A stretch of 64,000 bases of DNA from Phascolomyces articulosus. Its lineage: Eukaryota; Mucoromycota; Mucoromycetes; Mucorales; Lichtheimiaceae. Location: positions 248,001 through 312,000 of the forward strand of contig JAIXMP010000017.1 in the NCBI GenBank assembly GCA_025677815.1, written 5' to 3'. This document shows positions 1 to 10,456 of the stretch, in pieces. How positions within the stretch are numbered: the first letter of the stretch is position 1; the number at the start of each line of letters is the position of its first letter. A model generated the notes under the pieces. The model ran no database searches. It worked only from the letters and a program-made list of their open reading frames with translations, and had not been told where the DNA came from. Position numbers and translations under genes: made by a program.

Positions 1-3000
1 TGTAAAACAAAAGAGAAGAAATCTCTGGATAGAATACCAAAAATCACAATTTATATGATACATAAGCTATTTGCCTTTCAATTTTTACATGTAAATTTAA
101 ATACGCGAATCAGAATTTAAATTTAGTCATTGGATAGCTGTTTGTAGCTATTAATACTATAGAACCATTGTTTATTAGATGGATGGATAGGTATTAGAAT
201 GATGAATAGGTATTAGGTGGATGGGTAGATATAAAGAAGATCTCGGGAATAAAAAATAAAGAAATTGATATTGTATCGACAGAGTAGGAAATACGATATA
301 AAAAAGAAATCTTATTAAATAATAGTAACTAGTGATGAAGAGGTATGTAAACATAAATTTCAGTAGTATATGTTGAGTACGTAGATTTTTTTTATTTCTG
401 TAACATTTAATTAAAATTCTTCTTTTCATACAGGACAATCAGCCAACTAGCAGCCTGACTTCTTCATTCACACCGGATTACCCTCTATTCAATACTCCAA
501 GGGGATTTTTTTGGGGTATGGATTCATGTGAATTACCTACAAAAAAAAAAAAAAAAAAAACCAAAAAAACCAAAAAAAACCATCCCAAATCCTATATCCA
601 GCACCGGAAGCATTAGTCACTGAAGCCCAAGAACGAAAAGACGGCACATATCTTCATTTTCTCATCATGATATAACGTCTTTCTTTCTTAACCTTTTGCT
701 TCAGTTATTTAACTGATATCGTCCAACTACAATTTGACCATTATGATTTACCGCCCTCAGTGTGATCCAGCGCTAGAACTCTCCACCATGCCATTCAAAA
801 CTCTTCTTTATATTTACCTACCATTCAACCCAAGTACAAATACTGAAGAATTTTCACTCAATAACTTCCTTAAAAGTATATACGTACTTCATGACTTTCT
901 CACCTCGAAAGTAAAAGAACCGGGAGGATGTATCTTATTACTATGTCAATATCGATGTTTCTTGGTCTTTTTTTTTTTTTTAGCACACAATCTAATCCAA
1001 CTTGACGAGACTGTCACTTCTTGAGTGTTCAAGCAACAAGTACCATTAATATTAATAAGTTGCGATCCATTCAAGGTGAAAATGGTGATACGCTGGAAAT
1101 TGACTGTGCCAAAAAAAAAAAAGCAAGACGTAGAGTAAGACATCGTCCATAATTCAGAACTTCGAGTTCTTGAAATAATGAAAAGACAGCTGTAGGTAAG
1201 ACTAAAGCATGCTAAAAAACCATATAAAGGACTGATATTTGGAAATTTGATAATCGATAAGATACATGAGAAAAAGAATGCACGGCATCAACCCTTCTAT
1301 ATGAATCAGTGTACTGAATATAGAATTTATCTATAGATACTCTCGTCATTTTGTTCGAGGTGGAATTATGTTTATCATGAATTTCTTCCTTGTACTTTAC
1401 CCACCACCTATATGACACACACACTTGTCAAAACTACTATGGAAGTGGTAATAACAACATTCAAAGTACGAAGGAGTATCATGAATAATTTTTTTATATG
1501 AATAAACGTGAACTCGTAAAAACGCATTGGTACGAATGTTGACTCATGTATATGGTATTACAAAATGATCGCTTCTAGCTTTGTAACTTTGAATGGGAAT
1601 TTTAATTTGGAATGCTTGATTATGCTTATATGTTTCTGTTTACAAGGTTTTACAATATGTCATCATAAGGAATTTTATAATGAAAACCGCAAAAACTGAA
1701 TGCTTCACAATGTAACGTATTAATTTAGAGACAATGAGACGTCATTTCCTGGAAGGTTTGTAGACCACTGAGTATTGAACCCTTTATTGGAGGCCGCGAA
1801 GAAATTCTTTTTGGCAGATTTCTTTGAACTATCCTTTCTCTTTACATAATAAAGATCATTTGTGTTTGCTTATAATTAACAATTCTCTATGTTCATATAA
1901 AGAAAGTCCAACCTTTATATGGCCATTAGAACCTTCACACGGTTGTTTATATATAAACTTATTATTCACACAGCTTTGAATATACACCATAATATAAATT
2001 AACGAACGTACTACAAATTATCTACTCACGTGTTGTCACGCACCACACAAACACATTGACGTAATTTATGTAGTATCCAAGGGAAATAAAACGTCTTTTT
2101 CTATAATCCACCCCACCACTCTCATTTATTGAGTAGAGCAAGCTCAGCAAGAAGAAGCCTCTCCTTATCTTTATAAAATAGAATCTGGACGGATCATCGC
2201 GGAATAAAAAAAGATATGATATAAACCTGTCACGGAAAAAAAAAAATAAAAAAATGTTTTTTTTCTCTACGTAACACGGGATGCAAAAATTAGAAGATAA
2301 GAAAAATGGGAGTTTTTTGTTGTTATCATATACATATATATATATTTGCATAATACTGCTTATTATACACGTTATAATCTTATTCTTACTTCTTATTATT
2401 ATGATGTGTATCTATCATCCTATATATACTAATTGATAATAAAAAAAAGGTGAAACATGGTGATAAATTATTCAGGAACCATAATTGTTCAGGAGGAAAC
2501 TTTGAACGCTTCTCTCCACACCTTTTGTTTATTGGTGGGTTTTTTTTTGTACCGGGAATTATCAAATTTCGAACAGAAAAAAGTTTTTCTGAATGACGAC
2601 GATATTCACTCCGAAGGATAATACCGTCTACAATTGAAGTATGTTCAAAGGTTTATAAAAGTTACATCACATGGATAAATCCTCTTTATTCATAACCCAT
2701 CGTAAAAGAAAAACAAGCAACTATTTGTGTACGTGTATATGTGTGTGTGCGTGTGAGAAATGTAATTTTTATGCAAAATAGCGGGTACAATGTGTGAAAT
2801 TGATTTAATTAGTTTATCATTTAGTTGATAGTTGTTTTTTACGTTTCGATCAAAATCCATTATAGTTTATAGTTTGAGAGGGTTGGATCAAAAGCAAAAG
2901 CAAAAAAAAGTGTGACTTTTCGGAACAAGAAATATAAAAAAAAGTTTGCTTGCCAATTTGTTTCGAACCTCTTTTTTTTTTTTCTTGTAAACAAGTTTCT

Positions 3001-3018
3001 ATATAGATATTAGCCACC
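1..3018. other. AT-rich intergenic region with possible coding relic
   Basis: About 3 kb with no gene I can support. It contains A and T homopolymers (an A20-type run at 541-560) and short microsatellites. One stop-free stretch on the + strand (1006-1152, 48 codons, ending TAA) has a coding-like, Lys/Arg-rich end (LEIDCAKKKKARRRVRHRP) just downstream of a T-run plus TAG acceptor-like signal. It has no start codon and no partner exons I could join, so it may be the last exon of a gene starting outside the window, a relic, or chance. The 3' end of this region is the promoter of the uracil phosphoribosyltransferase gene. Confidence 0.5.
2969..3018 (+). promoter_or_regulatory. pyrimidine tract and Kozak context of the FUR1-type gene
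   Basis: A C/T-rich run (2969-2984) lies about 35 nt upstream of the start codon. The bases directly before the ATG read GCCACC, an ideal eukaryotic Kozak context, which decides the start at 3019. T-rich core promoters also precede the kinase gene at 12069 and the transporter gene at 53157. The promoter role is inferred from position and composition. Confidence 0.5.
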
Positions 3019-4264
3019 ATGACCGATTCATATACTTTGCCTTCTCAAGTTCAGTTATTGCCTGCTACTCCTCAATTGAAAGGTCTCATGACCATTATTC
3101 GTTCCAAGGCTACTCCTCGTGCTGATTTCATCTTTTATGCTGATCGTATTATTCGTCTTTTGGTCGAAGAAGGTGAATGTCAAAACCATAATCTTGAAAA
3201 GAAAGAGAAAGAGGGAGTGGAGAATATATTTATATAGCGAGCAAAAGAAGGCACGAGTTTCTTATACCCTATTTTTTCTTCCTCAAAAAATGATTAGGCT
3301 TGAACCATTTGCCTGTTATTAGCAAGGATGTAGAAACACCTACTGGTGCTACCTACAATGGTATTGACTTTGAAGGTCGTATTTGTGGTGTTTCCATTAT
3401 GCGTGCTGGTGAAGCTATGGAACAAGGTCTTCGTGAATGTTGCCGGTAAAAATCTTTGTTTTTATTTTGGGAGGGAGGGAAATGGATTGAGATGGATAAT
3501 GAATGAGGTTCGATCCTTTTGTAAGGGTTTTCTCCGTCATTCTAATACACCTCTATTCTTGAATATCATCATAGGAGCGTAAGAATTGGCAAGATTTTGA
3601 TTCAAAGAGATGAAGAAACTCATCAACCCAAGGTAAGCTTTTTTTTTACACATCTCGTGTATCCCACTTATGGGAAGAAATAAAAATAAAAAAAAGGGGA
3701 GGAACAAGAAATCGCATGATCGTGAAATCCTGCATACACATACACACGCACATAAGTATATATATTCGCGTTTTAAATATACTAAACTAAGGAATCAACC
3801 CACCTATTAGCTTTTCTATGCCAAGCTTCCCAAAGATATTGATTCTCGTTACGTATTGTTGTTGGATCCTATGTTGGGTAAATTGGATTTTATTTCGATT
3901 ATTATTACCATGGTGAAATTAGCAGTATATTCATTTTTTTGTTATAATATATATATAGCCACTGGTGGTTCTGCCATGCAAGCTGTCCAAGTCTTGCTTG
4001 ATAACAATGTTCGTGAAGATCGCATCATCTTTTTGAACTTGATTGCTTCTCCTGAAGGTATCGAAAACTTTGCTGCTAAATACCCCAAGGTCAAGATTGT
4101 TGCTGGTGAAGTAGATAGCAACTTGGATGCTAACAAATATATCGTTCCTGGTGTTGGTGATTTCGGTTGCAGGTAAAATAGATACCGTGAGAAAAGAATT
4201 GCTCGCATAAAATAACTAATCCAACTCGCATAATTTTTCATATAGATACTTCGGTACTGATTAA
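3019..4264 (+). CDS. FUR1: Uracil phosphoribosyltransferase (pyrimidine salvage)
   Basis: Converts uracil plus PRPP to UMP in the cytosolic pyrimidine salvage pathway; in fungi this enzyme also activates 5-fluorouracil. Six exons join in frame: 3019-3172, 3298-3445, 3575-3632, 3811-3877, 3959-4172 and 4246-4264, giving 219 aa, the usual length for fungal UPRT. Visible motifs are RVRIGKIL-type residues after CCR (about 100-108), the PRPP-binding loop LLLDPMLATGGSA (136-148) split by intron 4, and the C-terminal uracil-binding segment YIVPGVGDFGCRYFGTD (203-219). Several families have an Asp where this protein has Cys in GDFGCR; I could not check whether that is normal for this clade. All introns are GT-AG and 73-178 nt. 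The gene converges on EDC3, with 389 bp between the stop codons. Family assignment is very secure. Confidence 0.95.
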
Positions 4265-4599
4265 AAATATCAATTCTCATTCCATGTATAAAAACACACA
4301 CATAACCTTCCCCCACCTCATAAATAGCCCTTACATTCTCACTCAACACATACTTCCATATTGTATTTCAAATCCATTTTGTTCTTTCATTCACTCACTC
4401 TTTTTCTCTTATTATTACCTCATTATTTAAAAATAAATCAATCCCATTACATCATTAGAAATCATCACTGGAACATATTTGTATATGTATGAAAAAAGAG
4501 AATGCCTTTGTCGAGAGAGAGAGAGAGAGAGAGACAGTTGTATAGTATTATTATTATTTTTGAAAAAACAAGAGCGTAAGAAAAGGAGAGAGAGGATGC

Positions 4600-4630
<31 letters not shown>

Positions 4631-4653
4631 AATGGGTGTACAGTTGACTTTTT
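4265..4653. other. Convergent 3' intergenic region (FUR1 / EDC3)
   Basis: A short spacer between two convergent genes. It contains an AATAAA polyadenylation-like hexamer for the + strand gene at 4432-4437, a GA dinucleotide run near 4516-4534, and an AT run near 4599-4620 followed by a TG run. It probably holds the 3' UTRs of both transcripts, so overlapping antisense tails are possible. Confidence 0.5.
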
Positions 4654-7600
4654 TTAACCATCATACTCCAATGCAAGGACAAATTCTGCACCCCATGGAA
4701 TTTTACATCGATTGATACCTATCCTTCGCCAGCTCACACTAGGAATACCAATGTCGGCCAAGAAAAGTTCACCTGTAATGGAACGTGAAGTGCATCCTTG
4801 TTTAGGTGCGCCAAAACATAAGGTCCATTTGGGTTGAATATGATGCATCACATGGAATGGTAAACCTAATCCCATTGAAAAAAAGTGTCCTTAGCCCCCT
4901 ATCCTGTTGCATTTCAGAGTTCATCGAATTACTCTTCCTCATCCACTTACCATCGCTGGCATTGATACCACTTGGGAAATCAAGACTTAATACAGGCGCC
5001 TTGTTACTATTGGCCCAATCCATAGAAGCCCATAATAATTCACGCGTCACATAATCACCTCTTAATAATGATACAGAATATTCTGATCCCATTAATCCAT
5101 CAATGATCAAGTCTACGGGCGTCTTTTGTTGTTGTGGTAAATCTAAAAAATAAGTATTTCAATCATGAGTTATCTTGTCTCTCACTCACTTAAAAAAATA
5201 AATATATACACATTTTTCTCCCCTTCCCTCTTTTTTTTACCTTCAATATTATCTACAATATGGGCTCCAGCAAATTCTGCACATTTTCTTTGCATCGTCA
5301 CACCATCCGAAAGTTTAGTATCTTTACGGAAAGCAAGCATCACATACACATGACATCCTCGATTAGCTAAATGACGTGCGGCTGCTAAACCATAACTACC
5401 GGCCTTGGTATTACCCGTCAATACCACAATCACTGGAGCAGCATTATGATTACCAGGTTGAATCCTACGATGTCCACCTAATGATATATCATCATCATTT
5501 CCCCTCAGTTGATTAGCATCCCGTCTTTTTTTTGGATGTTCCCAATGATTTTTAAATGAAATATACAAATTATTTACCAATAGCCTTTAGTGCCATCACA
5601 CTTGTTCCATGACCCGCATTTTCAATCATCATTTCTTCATTAGGTCCAGTTTCCGATACTAAGAAATAATAATAATAATATTAAAAACCTTATTCTATCG
5701 CCTCTATGTACTCAAAAAAAACAATGAAAGATATATTACCACAAATTTCTTCCACTTGATGCATTTGTTCAATGGTCACGACTGGACATCGTGCACCATT
5801 AACCACCGTTTTAATAATAGGCATAGTACTATCCTCATTCTCTTCCTCATCTTCCTCTTGCACCTTTCCGTTCTTTTCCACAATAGCTGGTGTTGTGAAT
5901 ACCGGAGAACTTGATTTCTCTTTCACCAAAGTTTTTTCTTTCACCGTCTTTTCTTTTCCATCCACCATAGGACTTGATTTTTCCTTTGTTGGTTTGGGAG
6001 ATTTTTCTTTGGGTGATGCTAATGATGATTTTTCCTTAGTTTTTTCTTTGGGTGATTGTACCTTTTCTTTGGATTTTTCCTTCGGAGTAGGAGGACTGGC
6101 TTTAGGAGAGGAGGATACTTTATTTCCATTCGATTTTGCAGTGGAACGAGCTTTAGGGGGTATCAGATTCGCAGGTATTTTGAAACTGGGTTGTGACGAG
6201 GAAGACGAGGAGGAAGGTGATTTGATCAATTCTTCAGTATCGACTTCTTCTATCGGTTCTTCTTTGGGTGATTTTTGTGGCTGTTCCTGTTGTTGTTTGG
6301 GAGATCCTTGTAAATGAAGCATGGATGCTAAAAGAGCAGAGGCTTCTTGATTGACAACTTCGTTGGCCTACAATAGTCATACAAAATGGATTGTCAGAAC
6401 AAAAGGTTATTTTTAACCCCTTCAAGTTTGACAAAATAAAAAAAAATAATCGCTTCTCTTTCCATTCCCAACATTGATAGTAATTCTTTACCTTGGATGC
6501 TTTCTTTTTCTCATTATTATCTGCCTTGTTGACAGCAGGAATAGTAGTATTCGTACTAATAGTAGTCGCTGTTGGCACCGTTGGAGTAGGAGCAGTAATA
6601 GCAACCAGTTCTTCCTCTTGTTGTTGTTGCTGCTGTTTTTGTTTTTGTTGTTTCTTCTGATCCTTTTCCTTTTCCTTTTCCTTCTCCTTGACAGTTGCCT
6701 TAGTATCTGACTTTGTTTGTTTTTCAACCACACCTGTGGTAGAGGATGCTTTATGTTTACTTTTGGATGATTTGGGTGTAGAAGTAGCGGATCCATACAA
6801 TTCTTCAAAATCAAAAACCTCTGTTTCAATGATAGGTTTACGAGGTTGTTTTGCTCGTGTACTAGCAAAAAAAGGTAATCTGGAAGACGTAGATTTGGGT
6901 ACTGCCTTGCCATTGAATGCAGGTGATAATGTTGATGATGCAGGAGAAGCAGTTGTACTTGTAGATTCTTTTTTATCTTCCTTTTTGGGAGCGACGACAG
7001 CTGCTGTTGTCGTTGTTTTTGATTTGGGTGAGCGCGTGGATGATTTGGTCGATTTGGTAGTACTCGTACTAGCAACAATTGATTTATTATTGACAACAAC
7101 AGATTTAGGTGGTGCTGAAGGGGTTGTCACTTCATTGGGTTTATTAAATTCGGATGGAGGGGGTTGTAATGGTTGTGGTTTCTTTTCTTGCATCCTATAA
7201 TTGAAGACGAGTGAGTAGTCTTTCTTCTATCATCTTCTTATTGTTTATATATTATCTTCACGGAGCTTACTTTTTTACAGGAGCAGCAGGGCTTGGTGGA
7301 ATACTCATCTGTAATATATCAATTTTTAAAAATATATCAATGAAATGACTAAATATCAAAGCCAAAAAAAAGGGTGTATTTTTTTCTTTGTTTCAAATTG
7401 TATATCTATTACTTACACTAATAATAGCTGGATCTACAAACTGACTTGCCTGTTGTTTAGGTGGTGTTTGGGGTTGTTGTTGTTGTTGAGGAATACTTGG
7501 AGGAGCTGGTGGTTGTGAAATAGATGGCTGTTGAGGTGGTTGAACATGCTGTTGTTGTTGAGGAGGTTTTTGAATAACTTCCAAATGACGAATTTGTGAT

Positions 7601-7899
7601 CCATGAATAACAAATACAGGAAGTTCATTGATTAAACCGTCTATACCACGTATAGTTACTATTTGAAGAAGAAGAAGAAGGAAAAAAAGAAGAAAAGAAA
7701 AGAATGGAAACCAAAAGAATGAATTCAAGGATTTTGTTTAGACGCGCGTATACAGAAGAATCTAAAATTTTTCTTTTTTTTTATTACCTGAACCTAATGT
7801 CATATAAGTGGTTTGCTCATCAAGTGCAGCCACAACACCTATCACAACGGAACCATCTGTTAAAGTAATTTCGAGATGGAGGCCAATATACTGTGCCAT
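4654..7899 (-). CDS. EDC3: Enhancer of mRNA decapping Edc3 (LSm, FDF-like and YjeF_N domains)
   Basis: Edc3 is a P-body scaffold that binds Dcp2 and DEAD-box helicases and stimulates mRNA decapping. Nine exons join in frame on the minus strand: 7788-7899, 7417-7658, 7271-7308, 6492-7194, 5740-6367, 5578-5658, 5241-5477, 4951-5142 and 4654-4865, giving 814 aa. The N-terminus (about 1-70) is a divergent LSm domain starting MAQYIGLHLEITLTDGS. An FDF-like motif (EVFDFEELYG) lies near residue 258. The C-terminal 260 residues are a YjeF_N/Rossmann-like domain with GHRRI, VVLTGNTKAGSYGLAAARHL, DLIIDGLMG and LSLDFPSGINASDG, ending with GIPSVSWRR. Between them is a very long low-complexity linker: polyQ, then repeated SPKEK/KEK units. 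Yeast and human proteins are roughly 500 aa, so the extra length is linker. The start lies 138 bp from an inverted-repeat element. Confidence 0.93.
5830..6130 (-). repeat. Degenerate Lys/Glu/Ser-Pro repeat coding segment in EDC3
   Basis: Within exon 5 of EDC3 the protein repeats short units of the type SPKEK-xKEK (for example PKEKSKEKVQSPKEKTKEK and further SPKEKSPKPTKEKS units). This is an internally duplicated, highly charged disordered segment. The DNA is correspondingly repetitive (TTTTTCTTTGG-like on the + strand). Such linkers in P-body proteins commonly support multivalent contacts; that role here is inference. Confidence 0.6.
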
Positions 7900-8036
7900 T
7901 GAAATATATTATCGATGGAGAGAGGGGAAGGGAGGAGGATATTATGTATATAAGACTGAATAGCAATGTATGTTGGCAACGCGTCCCATCACTGTATATT
8001 CTGCCCAGGTTAAAAAAATTCAAGCTGAGTTTCGAT
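7900..8036 (-). promoter_or_regulatory. EDC3 5' flank truncated by an inserted element
   Basis: Only 137 bp separate the EDC3 start codon from the left inverted repeat of a transposon-like element. Any EDC3 core promoter must therefore lie here or inside the element. The stretch is AT-rich and holds runs of purines on the + strand (pyrimidines on the coding strand), the same type of context seen upstream of other genes in this window. Confidence 0.4.
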
Positions 8037-8143
8037 CAACCGTCCCACTTAAAAAAAGTAAAAAAAATGGCTTGAATATCAATGGGTGGTACAGAGCGAT
8101 TAAAATAACAGTAAAAATAAGGGTACACATCTGCTACTTTTGT
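8037..8143 (+). repeat. Left terminal inverted repeat
   Basis: This is the left arm of the inverted pair; it matches the reverse complement of 10325-10456. The core CAATGGGTGGTACAGAGCGAT is identical in both arms, while A-runs and one block differ in length. Left-arm length is about 107 bp. Confidence 0.75.
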
Positions 8144-8158
8144 GTAATTTTTTTTATC

Positions 8159-8878
8159 ATGCTCACCGAAGATCCAGAACAACGTATTGAAGCATTCACT
8201 GAAAAGCAACATGAGGAATATATTCCTTTAGCTACTGAACTGGGTTGCAATGTTGACGAAGTCAACAACATTGTTCTAAATAATATGTAGATCAAACGTA
8301 CTACCAATTGGAATGGCTCTGTTTCAGAGACAAAGAGGATCCTTGGTAACGAACGTACCCGCGATGTCGACTCTTTATTTGATAAATATGATATTGGAGA
8401 TGAGGGTGGAGGGGAGGAGCTTAGGCAGTTTGCTGAAGCTAGACGTCAAAGAGCCGTTGACAAGAACAACAGCTATCCAGATATAGTTTTAACTGGTGTG
8501 ATTAGTTAGTTGACAAATAACTGTTGAATAGATAGTAAAAATAATCTATCAAATCGCAACGAAAATCGGCAAGATCATTTATTTACGGAGGCATTTATTT
8601 TGCATAAAGCATTTTGCATGCAACCAGAACAAGAGCAAAGGGCTGCTACCACTACGACTAGTCAGATTGTATCTGGTAGAAATAAAGTTGATTTGTGAGA
8701 GGATTACAAAGACGAGATATTTAAGATAATGAAACTTTGTTTTGTTATATTTAATGTCGAATCTGTTTTCAATTTCACACCATTTCCGATGGATAAAAGA
8801 GAAATGCAAAACAGGACCATTGGCTCCAGCTATATGCATGCTACAAATGCAGATAAATACAACGCAATGGTAAACTAA
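8159..8878 (+). pseudogene. Broken reading frame of unknown family inside the inverted-repeat element
   Basis: One single frame runs 240 codons from the ATG at 8159 to TAA at 8876-8878 with four internal stops (TAG 8288, TAG 8507, TGA 8525, TGA 8696). Between stops the translation looks like genuine soluble protein: MLTEDPEQRIEAFTEKQHEE at the start, then RTTNWNGSVSETKRILGNER and EELRQFAEARRQRAVDKNN, and PEQEQRAATTTTSQIVSGRN further on. A further exon-like piece (EIAPDAAINDILRQEFE followed by GTAAGG) follows at about 8912-8960. No family recognised. It begins right inside the left inverted repeat, so it was probably the element's own cargo gene. Confidence 0.6.
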
Positions 8879-9576
8879 CGGTTAATAATAAATGTTGAAT
8901 GCTATACAGAAATTGCACCTGATGCTGCTATTAATGATATTCTTCGCCAGGAATTTGAGGTAAGGTATATTTCCTTCATGTACTTCTCAACTTGGTGCTT
9001 CACCAAAAGGTATGCGCAATATGTATCAGAAAGATTGCGATGTATAGTTGGCGTTGCCTAATAAAACCATCATAGTAAGCTCCCAATATGCTACTAATTA
9101 TAACGATTTACAATGAAGAAAAAGACATATGGGAGACTTTTGGAGCAATGGAACAAACTGAGTAAAGCCGCTGTATGAAGCGAAGGCAATACATTTTAAT
9201 AAATCGAATGCGCGAAGCAACTCAATATGGAAGGCGATTTGCGGGCCTTTGAGGGGGAACCAAGAAAAAGATGATTACGCAACAAGTAAGAGCAGGAGAT
9301 TGCCCTCTCTTTACAGAAATGAAAATCTCTTTGAACTGTGGCTATAACAAATAACAAAAGCATGAATTTCGTTTTTTTACTGCGCTAGAATGAATATTTA
9401 TACTATTTATGATATCTTACCGCAGAGAAACACGTAAGTGACCTTGGTGGTTTTATATTGGTTATCACAATCGCACACATTATCCGCATACGGGATGTCA
9501 ATGGCATTTGTTGTTGGTGAATTATTGCCCACAAATATACCAGTAAAGCGTCTGCCATACCGTTAATGGTATCAGT

Positions 9577-9977
9577 CTAATTGTCTGCACGACGCTCCTT
9601 TTTCTTTTGTTGGACTTCGGTTTCTGTATCAGTAGCATACCCATAATCGTAATCTTCAATCGTATTGCCTTCTTGATCATGGATAGAAGAATCAAATGGG
9701 ACGGAATGATTACTGATTCGAGGCGTGGATGGATTCACAGCGAGTTGGTCTTTCATCCTCAAGCTCAAGTATTCATCTGTTCGCCTGCTGTTTTTTCCCT
9801 AAGTGCTACGTTTTTGTTATTTTCGACCATACAATTCATACAGGTCGCCAGTCAAACGATATATCTACTGGCATAATCTGCTGTTGGAAGGTCATCGACA
9901 TAATACACTTCTGAAGTATCCATATCTTGTATGATATCTGTTGAATTTCTTTTGTTGTTTTTCTTTTTGTTAAACAT
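9577..9977 (-). pseudogene. Second broken reading frame, facing inward from the right end
   Basis: Read on the minus strand from the ATG at 9977, the frame begins MFNKKKNNKRNSTDIIQDMD, continues into SEVYYVDDLPTADYASRYIV and reaches a stop. Reading resumes after frame changes in LSLRMKDQLAVNPSTPRISN and HDQEGNTIEDYDYGYATDTE, ending at 9577-9579. At least two disruptions lie between 9769 and 9851. The N-terminus is basic and then strongly acidic and tyrosine-rich, as in a DNA-binding or transposase N-terminus, but I do not recognise the family. It faces the other broken frame. Confidence 0.5.
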
Positions 9978-10324
9978 AGTTGCTTTATAAACGGAGGATA
10001 GATGGTAGGTGAAAGAAGAGGAACGTATTAATAAAACGGCCATAAAAAGAGCAATATAATGGCCTAATAAGCACGTGTTATATCAATTAAAATAAAATAA
10101 CAACTTTCTATATGATATAAAAACAATATTTATAGTATGTAATCTAGAAGTGTTTGATCAATGGCTTTATTATATAGATCTATGTTTGTAATGTAAGTTA
10201 ATTTAATATATGTTCTTATAATGTCAAGTACAGCTCCTAATGGGCGATGATTTATTTACTTTTTCTCGATTAATATTTTCAAAAAAGTACAGTTGCTGTT
10301 GATCGGTAAGCATGGCATAAGAAA

Positions 10325-10456
10325 ACAAAAGTAGCAGTTTTATTACAGTGCGAATCCTTATTTTTACTGGTTTTTTTTAATCGCTCTGTACCACCCATTG
10401 TTATTCAAGCCATTTTTTTTTACCCTCAAGGAACTTTTTTTTAAGTGGGACAGTTG
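10325..10456 (-). repeat. Right terminal inverted repeat
   Basis: This is the right arm of the inverted pair, about 132 bp. It is longer than the left arm because of an extra block between the outer A-run and the ATGGCTTGAATA segment, and another before the CTGCTACTTTTGT inner end. Confidence 0.75.

Larger units (their letters stand above)
8037..10456. mobile_element. Decayed DNA transposon-like element with long terminal inverted repeats
   Basis: The left arm (8037-8143) and right arm (10325-10456) are inverted copies. Both carry, in order from the outside, CAACNGTCCCACTTAAAAAAA, an A-rich patch, ATGGCTTGAATA, CAATGGGTGGTACAGAGCGAT, CAGTAAAAATAAGG and CTGCTACTTTTGT, with a few indels (a block of about 10-12 nt and a further block are present only in the right arm). 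Between them are about 2.2 kb holding two inward-facing broken reading frames. I see no intact transposase and cannot assign a superfamily. No clear target-site duplication is visible, so the exact ends are approximate. It lies 138 bp upstream of the EDC3 start codon. Confidence 0.75.

Noticed and set aside
5772..6317. 181-codon + strand frame opposite EDC3 exon 5
   Set aside because: It is the antisense shadow of the low-complexity EDC3 linker; codon bias follows the minus strand gene.
6688..7200. 170-codon + strand frame opposite EDC3 exon 4
   Set aside because: Antisense shadow of the Ser/Thr/Lys-rich EDC3 linker.
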